Assembly (NCBI GenBank): GCA_023389455.1
Contig: JAEWEJ010000407.1
Location: forward strand, 1 to 5,223
DNA from: Actinomycetes bacterium
GTDB lineage: Bacteria; Actinomycetota; Actinomycetes; Actinomycetales; Cellulomonadaceae
DNA length: 5,223 nt
Direction: 5' to 3'
A model generated the notes under the pieces. That model did no database searches. It saw only the letters and a list, made by a program, of their open reading frames with translations, and was not told the origin of the DNA. Of the stretch, positions 1-4,997 are shown one piece after another. Within the stretch, counting starts at the first letter, position 1. Each line of letters starts with the position of its first letter. Made by a program: the position numbers and the translations under genes.

Positions 1-804
1 GCCCGGCGCGGGTGCCGCGGGACGCCCGGGCAACGAGGTCGCCTCGGATGACGCCGTGCGCGCCCCGGTCTGCGGCCTGGCGCGGGAGGGGTCGCGCCCG
101 GCGTCGTGACCGCTGGCAGCAGGGGACGTCGGGTCCGCGCCGCCCCACTCGGGCCACTCGGCGAGCTCCTCGTCGTCGTCACCGGCCGGGTCGTCGGGGA
201 CGGTGCCCCGTGACCCGGTGCTGTGCGACCCGGTGCCACGGCTCCGCGGGCCGTCGGACGCGGGACCGTCGTCGGTCGGGGTGGCGGCGCCCGTCGGGGT
301 GGCGGCGTCGCGGGCGGGCTCGTCGGGGACGGGCATGACCCGCGCCGCCCCCCACAGGCCCAGGCCGAGCACGACCGTGTAGGCGCCACCGAGCACGAGC
401 AGCACGGCGACCGCCCCACGGCTCGGGACGTCCGGCCGCAGCGCGACGACGACCCCGGCAGCGATCACCAGCACGCCCCAGACCCACGTCAGGAGCGCGA
501 GGCGGTGGACCACGCCGGGGTGCCCGCGGCGCAGCCCGACCGTCGTCCCGACCGCCCCGAGCGCCGTCGTGACCAGGGCCGCCGCGACGACGAGGAGCCA
601 CGTGGCGACGCCCTCGAGCGCCAGGACGACCAGGCCGACCAGCACCATCGCCACGGCGGGCAGGGTGAGGACGCCGACCACGCCGCCGGCGGCCGGGCTG
701 CGCCAGCTGTCGTCCCACCGGTCGACGAGCCGGGGCGTCGGGTCGGGGGCGGGCGCCGCGCCGCCGGGCGGGCCCACGGGGGTGTGCTGCGGGTCGGAGG
801 TCAT
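1..804 (-). CDS. Partial four-helix membrane protein with acidic disordered tail
   Basis: The frame runs from an ATG at 804 to the left edge without a stop, giving 268 residues; the C-terminus lies outside the window. After a Pro/Ala-rich cytoplasmic-looking head (residues 1-38) come four hydrophobic segments at about 40-63, 66-90, 102-122 and 129-153, with short loops carrying LRRGHPG and LRPDVPSRG. From about residue 155 the chain becomes low-complexity: two AATPT copies, Ser/Gly/Arg-rich stretches, then an acidic patch (DDDEELAEWPEW, 210-220). No catalytic motif is visible and I do not recognise the family. It resembles the small integral membrane proteins common in actinomycetes, whose tails face the cytoplasm. 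Third codon positions are nearly all G/C, supporting a real gene, although competing frames are also open. The start is supported by a -10-like box exactly 6 nt upstream. It is transcribed divergently from the amidohydrolase gene. Confidence 0.72.
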   Translation of the reverse strand, partial: MTSDPQHTPVGPPGGAAPAPDPTPRLVDRWDDSWRSPAAGGVVGVLTLPAVAMVLVGLVVLALEGVATWLLVVAAALVTTALGAVGTTVGLRRGHPGVVHRLALLTWVWGVLVIAAGVVVALRPDVPSRGAVAVLLVLGGAYTVVLGLGLWGAARVMPVPDEPARDAATPTGAATPTDDGPASDGPRSRGTGSHSTGSRGTVPDDPAGDDDEELAEWPEWGGADPTSPAASGHDAGRDPSRARPQTGARTASSEATSLPGRPAAPAPG

Positions 805-810
805 GGCTCC

Positions 811-816
811 ACGCTA
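811..816 (-). promoter_or_regulatory. -10 box for leaderless transcription of the membrane protein gene
   Basis: Read on the minus strand the hexamer is TAGCGT. It is followed by six bases (GGAGCC) and then the ATG at 804-802. A TANNNT box 6-7 nt before an RTG is the usual actinobacterial arrangement in which transcription starts at the first base of the start codon. No convincing -35 is seen 16-18 nt further upstream. The GGAG in the spacer is too close to the ATG to act as a normal Shine-Dalgarno. Confidence 0.5.
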
Positions 817-824
817 GCCACGGT

Positions 825-847
825 CGGACGATCCGGACATCCGTCCG
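825..847. promoter_or_regulatory. Interrupted palindrome in the divergent intergenic region
   Basis: CGGACG (825-830) and CGTCCG (842-847) are perfect inverted 6-bp arms separated by 11 bp. The site covers the expected -35 position of the minus-strand membrane protein promoter, a sensible place for a repressor operator. With this base composition such arms can arise by chance, so the call is weak. Confidence 0.2.
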
Positions 848-953
848 GCTGGTCGGGGGCCGGACCTGCACGGACCCCTCACACCGGCAGACCCGCGCCG
901 GCGGCCGGCGCGTCGGGCGCACTGCACGGGAGCGGCCTGTCGGCGCGAGGGTT

Positions 954-959
954 CATGAT
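954..959 (+). promoter_or_regulatory. -10-like box for the amidohydrolase gene
   Basis: CATGAT lies exactly 6 nt (GGCGGC) before the ATG at 966, the spacing of a leaderless promoter. It departs from TANNNT only in its first base. The alternative signal is a GAGGG at 947-951, but it is 14 nt from the start, too far for a good Shine-Dalgarno. The two ATGs inside the box region (955, 958) are in a different frame from the enzyme. Confidence 0.4.
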
Positions 960-965
960 GGCGGC

Positions 966-2249
966 ATGCCCGACGTGCAGCACCCCGCCTCCCAGCCCGC
1001 ACCCCTGCCCATCCGCACCGCCCGTGGGTCCGTCGCGATCGTCGGCGGCTACGTGGTGCCGGTCGCGTCGCCGCCCCTGGCAGGGGCGACCGTGCTGGTC
1101 GAGGACGGCGTGGTGACGGCCGTGGGCACGGACGTCGCGGTGCCCGAGGGGGTCCGCGTGGTCGACGCGGCCGGACGCTGGGTGCTGCCCGGCTTCGTCG
1201 AGGCGCACGCGCACATGGGCGTCGCCGAGGAGGCCGAGGGCTGGGCCGGCGAGGACACGAACGAGATGACCTCGCCGGACGGCTCGGCGCTGCGCGCGCT
1301 CGACGCGATCAACGTCGAGGACGAGGGCTTCCGCGACGCGCTGGTCGGCGGCGTGACGTCCGCCGTGGTCAAGCCGGGGTCGGGCAACCCGATCGGCGGG
1401 CGGACGGTCGCGGTCAAGACGTGGGGCGGGCGGACGGTCGACGAGCAGGTCATCCGCTACGACGTCTCGGTGAAGTCCGCCCTGGGCGAGAACCCCAAGC
1501 GCGTGTACGGCGAGCGCAAGCAGCTGCCGTCCACCCGGCTGGGTGTCGCCGCCGTCATCCGCAAGGCCTTCGTGGACGCGCAGTCGTACGCGGCCCGCCG
1601 GGACTCCGCGGCCGCCAAGGGCGAGCCCTTCGACCGCGACCTCGGCAAGGAGACGCTCGCGGCCGTGCTGGCCGGTGAGCTGGCGTGGGACCAGCACACG
1701 CACCGCGCCGACGACATCGCCACGGCCCTGCGGCTGGCCGACGAGTTCGGGTACCGGCTGGTCGTCAACCACGGCACCGACGGCGCCGCGCTCGCGGACG
1801 TGCTGGCCGAGCGGGACGTGCCGGTGATCTTCGGGCCCCTGTTCACGTCGCGCTCCAAGGTCGAGCTGCGCAACCGCGCCATCGCGAACCTGGGCGTGCT
1901 GGCCCGGGCCGGCGTCCGCGTGGCCATCACCACCGACCACCCCGTGGTGCCGATCAACTTCCTGGTCCACCAGGCGTCGCTGGCCGTCAAGGAAGGGCTG
2001 GACCGCGACACCGCGCTGCGGGCCCTGACCGTCAACCCGGCGTCGTTCATGGGCCTCGACGACCGCGTGGGCGCGCTGGCACCCGGCCTGGACGGCGACG
2101 TCGTCGTGTGGTCGGGCGACCCGCTGGACGTCACCTCGCGCGCCGAGCAGGTCTTCGTCACCGGCACCGAGGTCTACACGTGGGACCCGACCGCCCGGGA
2201 CGGTCTGGGCGCCGGGCGCGTCCGCGAGCGCGCGGAGCGCTTCGCCTGA
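966..2249 (+). CDS. Amidohydrolase (COG1228-like, metal-dependent)
   Basis: A complete 427-residue cytoplasmic protein of the amidohydrolase superfamily, TIM-barrel metal hydrolases that cleave C-N bonds in cyclic amides, ureas or dipeptide-like substrates; the substrate cannot be read from the sequence. Residues 20-70 form the N-terminal beta-sandwich half (VAIVGGYVVPV, then ATVLVEDGVVTAVG). GFVEAHAHMG (76-85) supplies metal ligands H81 and H83. VKPGSGNPIGG (135-145) is typical of the COG1228 branch. WDQHTHRADD (241-250; H246 probable ligand), VNHGTD (267-272; H269) and TTDHP (322-326; D324) complete the site. The C-terminal LTVNPASFMGLDDRVGALAPGLDGDVVVW closes the sandwich with the usual amidohydrolase ending. 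Length is normal, and there is no signal peptide or membrane segment. The start at 966 is the first in-frame ATG and sits behind a leaderless-type promoter. The gene is monocistronic: it diverges from the membrane protein and converges on the epimerase remnant. Confidence 0.92.
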   Translation: MPDVQHPASQPAPLPIRTARGSVAIVGGYVVPVASPPLAGATVLVEDGVVTAVGTDVAVPEGVRVVDAAGRWVLPGFVEAHAHMGVAEEAEGWAGEDTNEMTSPDGSALRALDAINVEDEGFRDALVGGVTSAVVKPGSGNPIGGRTVAVKTWGGRTVDEQVIRYDVSVKSALGENPKRVYGERKQLPSTRLGVAAVIRKAFVDAQSYAARRDSAAAKGEPFDRDLGKETLAAVLAGELAWDQHTHRADDIATALRLADEFGYRLVVNHGTDGAALADVLAERDVPVIFGPLFTSRSKVELRNRAIANLGVLARAGVRVAITTDHPVVPINFLVHQASLAVKEGLDRDTALRALTVNPASFMGLDDRVGALAPGLDGDVVVWSGDPLDVTSRAEQVFVTGTEVYTWDPTARDGLGAGRVRERAERFA

Positions 2250-2261
2250 CCACAGCGACGG

Positions 2262-2666
2262 CTACGGCCGCACGCGCACGACCGTGCGGTACCGCACCTC
2301 GCCGCCGGACGGCAGCACGCGGACCTCGCCGTCGCGCTCGGCCTGGGCCCGGCCCGCGTCGCGCGACGTCGACGGCTCGACCCCGAGCACGTTGGTCCCC
2401 GGCCGCGGGTCCCGCCACAGCACGAGCATCGGCCACCCGTCGGTGTCCTGCTCCACCTCGACGCACGCCCCGTCCGGTGCGGTCACCGTGACGGTCGCGG
2501 TCGGCCCCGGTGCGGGGCGGCAGTACAGGACGGTCTCGGCCCCCTGCCCGTCGGCCGCGACGTCCAGCGTCCAGGGAAGCGCGGCGGCGGCGTCGCCGTC
2601 CCGTGTCCCGACCGGCGTGGCCGTCGCCGACACCACGGTGCCGGGCTGCACGAGCGGGTAGCGGTG
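2262..2666 (-). pseudogene. 5'-truncated aldose-1-epimerase-like (DUF4432-type) remnant
   Basis: The frame ending at the TAG at 2264-2262 has strongly biased third positions from about 2666 downward. It encodes roughly 134 residues beginning AHRYPLVQPGTVV. Features recalling the C-terminal third of DUF4432/aldose-1-epimerase proteins (carbohydrate-binding beta-sandwich mutarotases) are the opening YPLVQPG, then ETVLY, WPMLVLWRD, NVLGVEPSTS and a final GGEVRYRTVVRV. Family members are about 300 residues; the N-terminal two-thirds would need some 500 more bases, but the ATPase stop codon lies only 180 bp upstream and no other frame there looks related. A GTG at 2807 in the same frame could give a 181-residue product, but the added residues look like nothing known and have no good ribosome binding site. 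Either a pseudogene or a short expressed domain; I favour the former. The family assignment rests on recalled patterns. Confidence 0.5.
2268..2289. terminator. Hairpin between convergent amidohydrolase and epimerase remnant
   Basis: CCGCACG (2268-2274) and CGTGCGG (2283-2289) form a perfect 7-bp stem with an 8-nt loop, starting 19 nt after the amidohydrolase stop. There is no T-run, as is common for actinobacterial terminators. It overlaps the last codons of the minus-strand remnant, so it would serve the plus-strand gene. Confidence 0.4.
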
Positions 2667-2842
2667 CGCCCGGGCGCACCCCTCGTGCGCCGACCCGCCC
2701 GCCCGGAGCCAGCTCCGCAACCCGGGCGACAGGCACGCCCGCCCGCCCGCCGCGCAGGAGCTGGTGGGTGGGGCACCGGGCTCCCCGGTCGCGAGCCCCG
2801 GCAGCACCGCACGGCACGGCCCCGTGGGTGGCCGCCGCCGTG
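2667..2842 (-). other. Non-coding or degraded stretch downstream of the ATPase gene
   Basis: Between the ATPase stop and the recognisable epimerase segment, all minus-strand frames are open, but none shows the strict third-position G/C bias of its neighbours or a recognisable motif. The frame continuous with the remnant is rich in Gly/Pro/Ser/Cys. I see no clear terminator or promoter. It may be degraded sequence left by the loss of the epimerase 5' end. Confidence 0.35.
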
Positions 2843-3589
2843 TCAGTCCAGGACGTGGCGCAGGTACCGCTGCGGGTCGTCGAGGAACCCGCGCCAGCCG
2901 ACGACGAGGTCCAGGTCCTCCCACGCGCACTCGCGCAGCCCCCACTCCCCGACCTCGTAGATCGTCGCGCCGGGCAGTGCGGCGAGCAGCGGTGAGTGCG
3001 TCGACAGGATGACCTGGGAGTCGTGGCGGACGAGGTCGTGCAGGTGCCGCAGCAGCGCCAGGCTGCCGGTGAACGAGAGGGCCGACTCCGGCTCGTCGAG
3101 CACGTACAGGCCGGGGTACATCATCCGCGAGCCGATCAGCTCGAGGAACGACTCCCCGTGCGACATCTCGTGGAACATCGGGTCGAAGCCGCCCGGGTGC
3201 TCGTCGAGGTACGTGTAGAAGCCGTGCATCGTCTCGGCGCGCAGGAAGAACCCCCGCCGGGGCGCACCGGCGCCGCGGACCAGCTGCACGTCGTGCGCGA
3301 ACCCCGACTCGGTGCGCCGCGTGCGGTGCATCGAGCCCGTCGACCCGCCCTCCACACCCATGCCGAACGCGTGCGCGATCCCCTCGACGAGCGTCGACTT
3401 GCCCGCGCCGTTGTCCCCCACCAGCACGGTCGCCGGCCCGAGGTCCCACCCCTGCTCGAGGACCTGCCGCACCGCGGGGACACCGAGGTGCCAGTCGCCG
3501 CCGCGCTCGTCGTCGAGACCGCAGACTCCCGTCCTGGCCTGGACCCGACGGACGGGCAGCGTGCTCCACGGACCCGTGCGCGCGACCAT
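2843..3589 (-). CDS. Stand-alone ABC-type ATPase (COG3910-like, AAA family)
   Basis: A 248-residue soluble P-loop ATPase with a complete ABC-type active site. VPAVRQVLEQGWDLGPATVLVGDNGAGKST contains the Walker A (K64). A long insert (about 70-140, HRTRRTESGFAHDVQ to FYTYLDEHPGG) precedes the signature-like MSHGES (142-147). Walker B is LYVLDEPES (D165, E166), and ILSTHSP carries the H-loop H198. The family resembles SMC/RecF-type ATPase heads without the coiled coil, and is annotated only as predicted ATPase; its cellular role is not established. Length is normal. The ATG at 3589 is preceded 7 nt upstream by GGTGGGG, a fair Shine-Dalgarno; an in-frame GTG at 3625 would add 12 residues but has GAGG almost touching it. 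There is no nuclease, TOPRIM or transporter partner beside it. It follows tRNA-Ser on the same strand but is separated from it by hairpins. Confidence 0.88.
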   Translation of the reverse strand: MVARTGPWSTLPVRRVQARTGVCGLDDERGGDWHLGVPAVRQVLEQGWDLGPATVLVGDNGAGKSTLVEGIAHAFGMGVEGGSTGSMHRTRRTESGFAHDVQLVRGAGAPRRGFFLRAETMHGFYTYLDEHPGGFDPMFHEMSHGESFLELIGSRMMYPGLYVLDEPESALSFTGSLALLRHLHDLVRHDSQVILSTHSPLLAALPGATIYEVGEWGLRECAWEDLDLVVGWRGFLDDPQRYLRHVLD

Positions 3590-3689
3590 GCGCACACCCC
3601 ACCACGGACGGCCGACACCGCGCACGCCTCACGGCCGCGTCGACGGCAGACCGGGCCGAGACCGGCGCGGCACGGGTCCGCGGCGGCCC

Positions 3690-3708
3690 CGCGTGCTGCA
3701 GGCACGCG
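3690..3708 (-). terminator. Second hairpin downstream of tRNA-Ser
   Basis: CGCGTGC (3690-3696) and GCACGCG (3702-3708) form a perfect 7-bp stem with a 5-nt loop, starting right after the TTT that follows the first tRNA terminator on the minus strand. It may back up that terminator. The rest of 3590-3689, the leader of the ATPase gene, shows no gene or clear -10 box. Confidence 0.35.
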
Positions 3709-3745
3709 AAAGGCCCGCCACCCACGTCTGCGGGTGCGGGCCCTT
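3709..3745 (-). terminator. Terminator of tRNA-Ser
   Basis: Read on the minus strand, GGCCCGC-ACCC pairs with GGGT-G-GCGGGCC (one bulged G, 8-nt loop) in a long GC stem (3712-3742), followed by TTT. It starts 10 nt after the mature tRNA 3' end, the right place for an intrinsic terminator. Flanking A and T bases on both sides mean it could also work in the other direction. Confidence 0.65.
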
Positions 3746-3752
3746 CGTCCGG

Positions 3753-3837
3753 CGGAGGATGGGGGATTCGAACCCCCGAGGGCGTTAACCCAACACGCTT
3801 TCCAAGCGTGCGCCATAGGCCACTAGGCGAATCCTCC
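3753..3837 (-). tRNA. tRNA-Ser(GGA)
   Basis: The minus strand folds into a complete 85-nt class II tRNA. The acceptor stem is GGAGGAT/ATCCTCC with discriminator G. The D arm is GCC...GGC, and the anticodon stem CACGC/GCGTG encloses loop TTGGAAA. The anticodon is GGA (3803-3801), reading UCC and UCU. A long variable arm (GGGTTAACGCCC) and a T arm GGGGG-TTCGAAT-CCCCC follow. The long variable arm and discriminator G fit serine. CCA is not encoded (GCCG follows the acceptor stem), so it is added after transcription. No second copy of the 3' end occurs in the window, so there is no sign of an integrated element using this gene as attachment site. Confidence 0.97.
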
Positions 3838-3876
3838 TGGCTGCGCACCCGGGCGAGCGGGCGCACTGCGGGTAGG

Positions 3877-3882
3877 AGTCTA
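3877..3882 (-). promoter_or_regulatory. -10 box of the tRNA-Ser promoter
   Basis: Minus-strand TAGACT fits TANNNT and would start transcription near 3870, giving a leader of about 33 nt before the mature tRNA at 3837. A -35 resembling TTGACA is not evident at 16-18 nt spacing, so the promoter is tentative. Confidence 0.45.
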
Positions 3883-3972
3883 GCCGAGGAACACGCGCGC
3901 CCTGCACGCCTCCCGGCGACGCGGCCGGAGGGGGACGCGTCGGCGTCCACCCGATGAGTCGGCGGACCGGGG

Positions 3973-3985
3973 CGGGTCGGACCCG
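3973..3985. promoter_or_regulatory. 13-bp dyad upstream of the DUF4287 gene
   Basis: CGGGTC-G-GACCCG is a perfect inverted repeat with a single central base, ending 29 nt before the ATG. A one-base loop cannot form an RNA hairpin well, so if functional it is more likely a protein-binding site on DNA. A second dyad, GGACGC-GTCG-GCGTCC, lies at 3933-3948. No clear -10 box is seen in 3838-4014 on the plus strand. Confidence 0.25.
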
Positions 3986-4001
3986 GTACCCCACCCGACA
4001 C

Positions 4002-4006
4002 AGGAG
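4002..4006 (+). promoter_or_regulatory. Shine-Dalgarno of the DUF4287 gene
   Basis: AGGAG lies 8 nt before the ATG at 4015. It is the only strong canonical ribosome binding site in the window and fixes this start codon. Confidence 0.8.
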
Positions 4007-4014
4007 ACGATCGC

Positions 4015-4302
4015 ATGTCCTTCCAGGCGTACCTCGACGCGGTCGAGGAGAAGACCGGCCTGACCCCCCGCCAGCTGCTCGACCAGGCGCACGAGCGCGG
4101 CTTCGACGAGACGACGAAGGCAGCCCCGATCCTCGCCTGGCTCGCCGAGGACCACGGCCTGGGCCGTGGGCACGGCATGGCGATGGTCCACGTCATCACC
4201 AAGGGCGCGCGGATCAGCAGCGCGCACGTGGGGACCACGGGTGCGCACCGGGACGCGTCGGACACGCTGTGGCTGGACGGCCGCGCGACGCGACCCGCGT
4301 GA
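4015..4302 (+). CDS. DUF4287 domain-containing protein
   Basis: A complete 95-residue soluble protein. Residues 2-63 match the DUF4287 pattern: SFQAYLDAVEEKTGLTP at the start, an alpha-helical middle with TKAAPILAWLAEDHGLGRGHGMAMVHVI (35-61), in which WL-EDhGLGRGHgMA is the hallmark. The final 30 residues (ISSAHVGTTGAHRDASDTLW) are not part of the hallmark region and may be disordered. Function of the family is not established; I see no catalytic residues that would define an activity. The protein has only this domain. It has a strong Shine-Dalgarno, is followed 16 nt later by a hairpin, and therefore looks monocistronic, although the next gene lies on the same strand 121 bp downstream. Confidence 0.88.
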   Translation: MSFQAYLDAVEEKTGLTPRQLLDQAHERGFDETTKAAPILAWLAEDHGLGRGHGMAMVHVITKGARISSAHVGTTGAHRDASDTLWLDGRATRPA

Positions 4303-4318
4303 GGCCGTCCGCGCGCGT

Positions 4319-4349
4319 GTGCGCGGCACGCCGGGCCGACGCCGCGCAC
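4319..4349 (+). terminator. Hairpin terminator after the DUF4287 gene
   Basis: GTGCGCGGC (4319-4327) and GCCGCGCAC (4341-4349) form a perfect 9-bp stem with a 13-nt loop, 16 nt after the stop codon. There is no T-run. Its position and strength support termination before the DinB-family gene. Confidence 0.5.
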
Positions 4350-4409
4350 GGACGCGAACGACCGGGGCGACGACGGCCGCCCCGCCGTGCGCGGTCCCGC
4401 GGCCGGTCG

Positions 4410-4415
4410 TAGCGT
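4410..4415 (+). promoter_or_regulatory. -10 box for the DinB-family gene
   Basis: TAGCGT, the same hexamer as in front of the left-edge membrane protein gene, lies 8 nt before the ATG at 4424, and no Shine-Dalgarno is present. Transcription would start at or within two bases of the ATG, giving a leaderless or near-leaderless mRNA. An imperfect inverted repeat built on GGCCGC...GCGGCC immediately upstream could be an operator. Confidence 0.5.
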
Positions 4416-4423
4416 CGGTCGCC

Positions 4424-4948
4424 ATGACGGGTACAGGTGCGCGCCAGGTGCTGACGGACGGGTTCGGACGGGTCGGGCCGGTGGTCCGCGCCGCCCTGGA
4501 GGGGACGGACGCCGCGGCGCGCACGTGGCGCCCGGCGTCGGGTGCGAACACCCTGGCCTGGCTGGCGTGGCACATCGCGCGTGGCCAGGACTCCCAGGTC
4601 GCGGCCCTGGCCGGGACGCCCGAGGTGTGGACGGCGGGCGGCTGGGACGAGCGGTTCGCGCTGCCGTTCGGCGACGACGCCACGGGCTACGGGCAGTCGC
4701 CGGACGAGGTCGCGCGGGTCGACGCCCCGACGGACCTGCTGCTGGGCTACCTCGACGCGACGACCGCGCAGACGCTGGCCTACCTCGAGCGCGTCGACGA
4801 CGACGACCTCGGCACGGTCGTCGACGAGTCCTGGGACCCGCCGGTGACCCTGGGTGTGCGGCTGGTGAGCATCCTCGACGACTGCGTGCAGCACGCGGGG
4901 CAGGCCGGGTACCTGCGGGGCCTGCTCCCGCGCGAGCTGCTGGGCTGA
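4424..4948 (+). CDS. DinB-family protein, DUF664 (mycothiol transferase-like)
   Basis: A complete 174-residue four-helix-bundle protein of the DinB/YfiT superfamily. The DUF664 pattern is clear: ANTLAWLAWHIARGQD (41-56), a VW...GWDERFALPF segment (68-82), GYG (88-90), WDPPVTLGVRLVSILDD (137-153) and QHAGQAGYLRGLL (156-168). H50 and H157 are in the positions of metal-binding histidines of the superfamily; D56 may contribute. In actinomycetes, members of this superfamily act as mycothiol S-transferases, conjugating the thiol to electrophiles for detoxification. For this protein that role is inferred from family only. It is cytosolic, with no signal peptide. The frame stays open further upstream, but the ATG at 4424 is chosen because homology begins here and a -10 box lies just before it. 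It converges on the CPBP-like fragment, with a hairpin between them. Confidence 0.9.
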   Translation: MTGTGARQVLTDGFGRVGPVVRAALEGTDAAARTWRPASGANTLAWLAWHIARGQDSQVAALAGTPEVWTAGGWDERFALPFGDDATGYGQSPDEVARVDAPTDLLLGYLDATTAQTLAYLERVDDDDLGTVVDESWDPPVTLGVRLVSILDDCVQHAGQAGYLRGLLPRELLG

Positions 4949-4962
4949 GCCGACCGCGGGCG

Positions 4963-4995
4963 CGTCGGACGCCGGACCGCCGGGTCGGTCCGACG
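4963..4995. terminator. Shared hairpin between convergent DinB and CPBP-like genes
   Basis: CGTCGGAC (4963-4970) and GTCCGACG (4988-4995) are a perfect 8-bp inverted repeat around a 17-nt loop. An alternative inner stem CGGACC/GGTCCG can form instead. It begins 14 nt after the DinB stop and ends 2 nt from the opposing stop, as expected for a bidirectional terminator without T-runs. Confidence 0.5.
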
Positions 4996-4997
4996 GG

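Noticed and set aside
223..1116. A plus-strand open frame of 297 codons across the left-edge gene and into the amidohydrolase.
   Set aside because: The translation is Arg/Gly/Asp-rich without any motif, and it lies antisense to the membrane protein, whose hydrophobic segments make better biological sense.
1395..1440. A 16-bp direct repeat (GGCGGGCGGACGGTCG at 1395-1410 and 1425-1440).
   Set aside because: It lies in-frame in the amidohydrolase, encoding GGRTV twice, ten residues apart, in a segment where the family has similar sequence; it looks like ordinary coding sequence, not a mobile or regulatory repeat.
879..1970. A minus-strand open frame of 363 codons antisense to the amidohydrolase.
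   Set aside because: Its composition (Arg, His, Asp, Val) is typical of a shadow frame, and the plus strand encodes a clear, complete amidohydrolase.
3753..3837. tRNA-Ser as an integration site for a genomic island.
   Set aside because: No integrase gene and no second copy of the tRNA 3' end are found in the window, so an attachment-site call cannot be supported.
2262..4349. A minus-strand frame open for about 695 codons across the epimerase remnant, ATPase gene, tRNA-Ser and the DUF4287 gene.
   Set aside because: It crosses a tRNA gene and two well-supported genes in other frames, and only its last ~134 codons show proper coding bias. Long spurious open frames are expected at this G+C content.
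4166..4423. An upstream extension of the DinB-family reading frame (in-frame ATG at 4166).
   Set aside because: The extension overlaps the DUF4287 gene in another frame and crosses its terminator hairpin, and its translation is Arg/Thr-rich and unlike the family; homology begins at the ATG at 4424.
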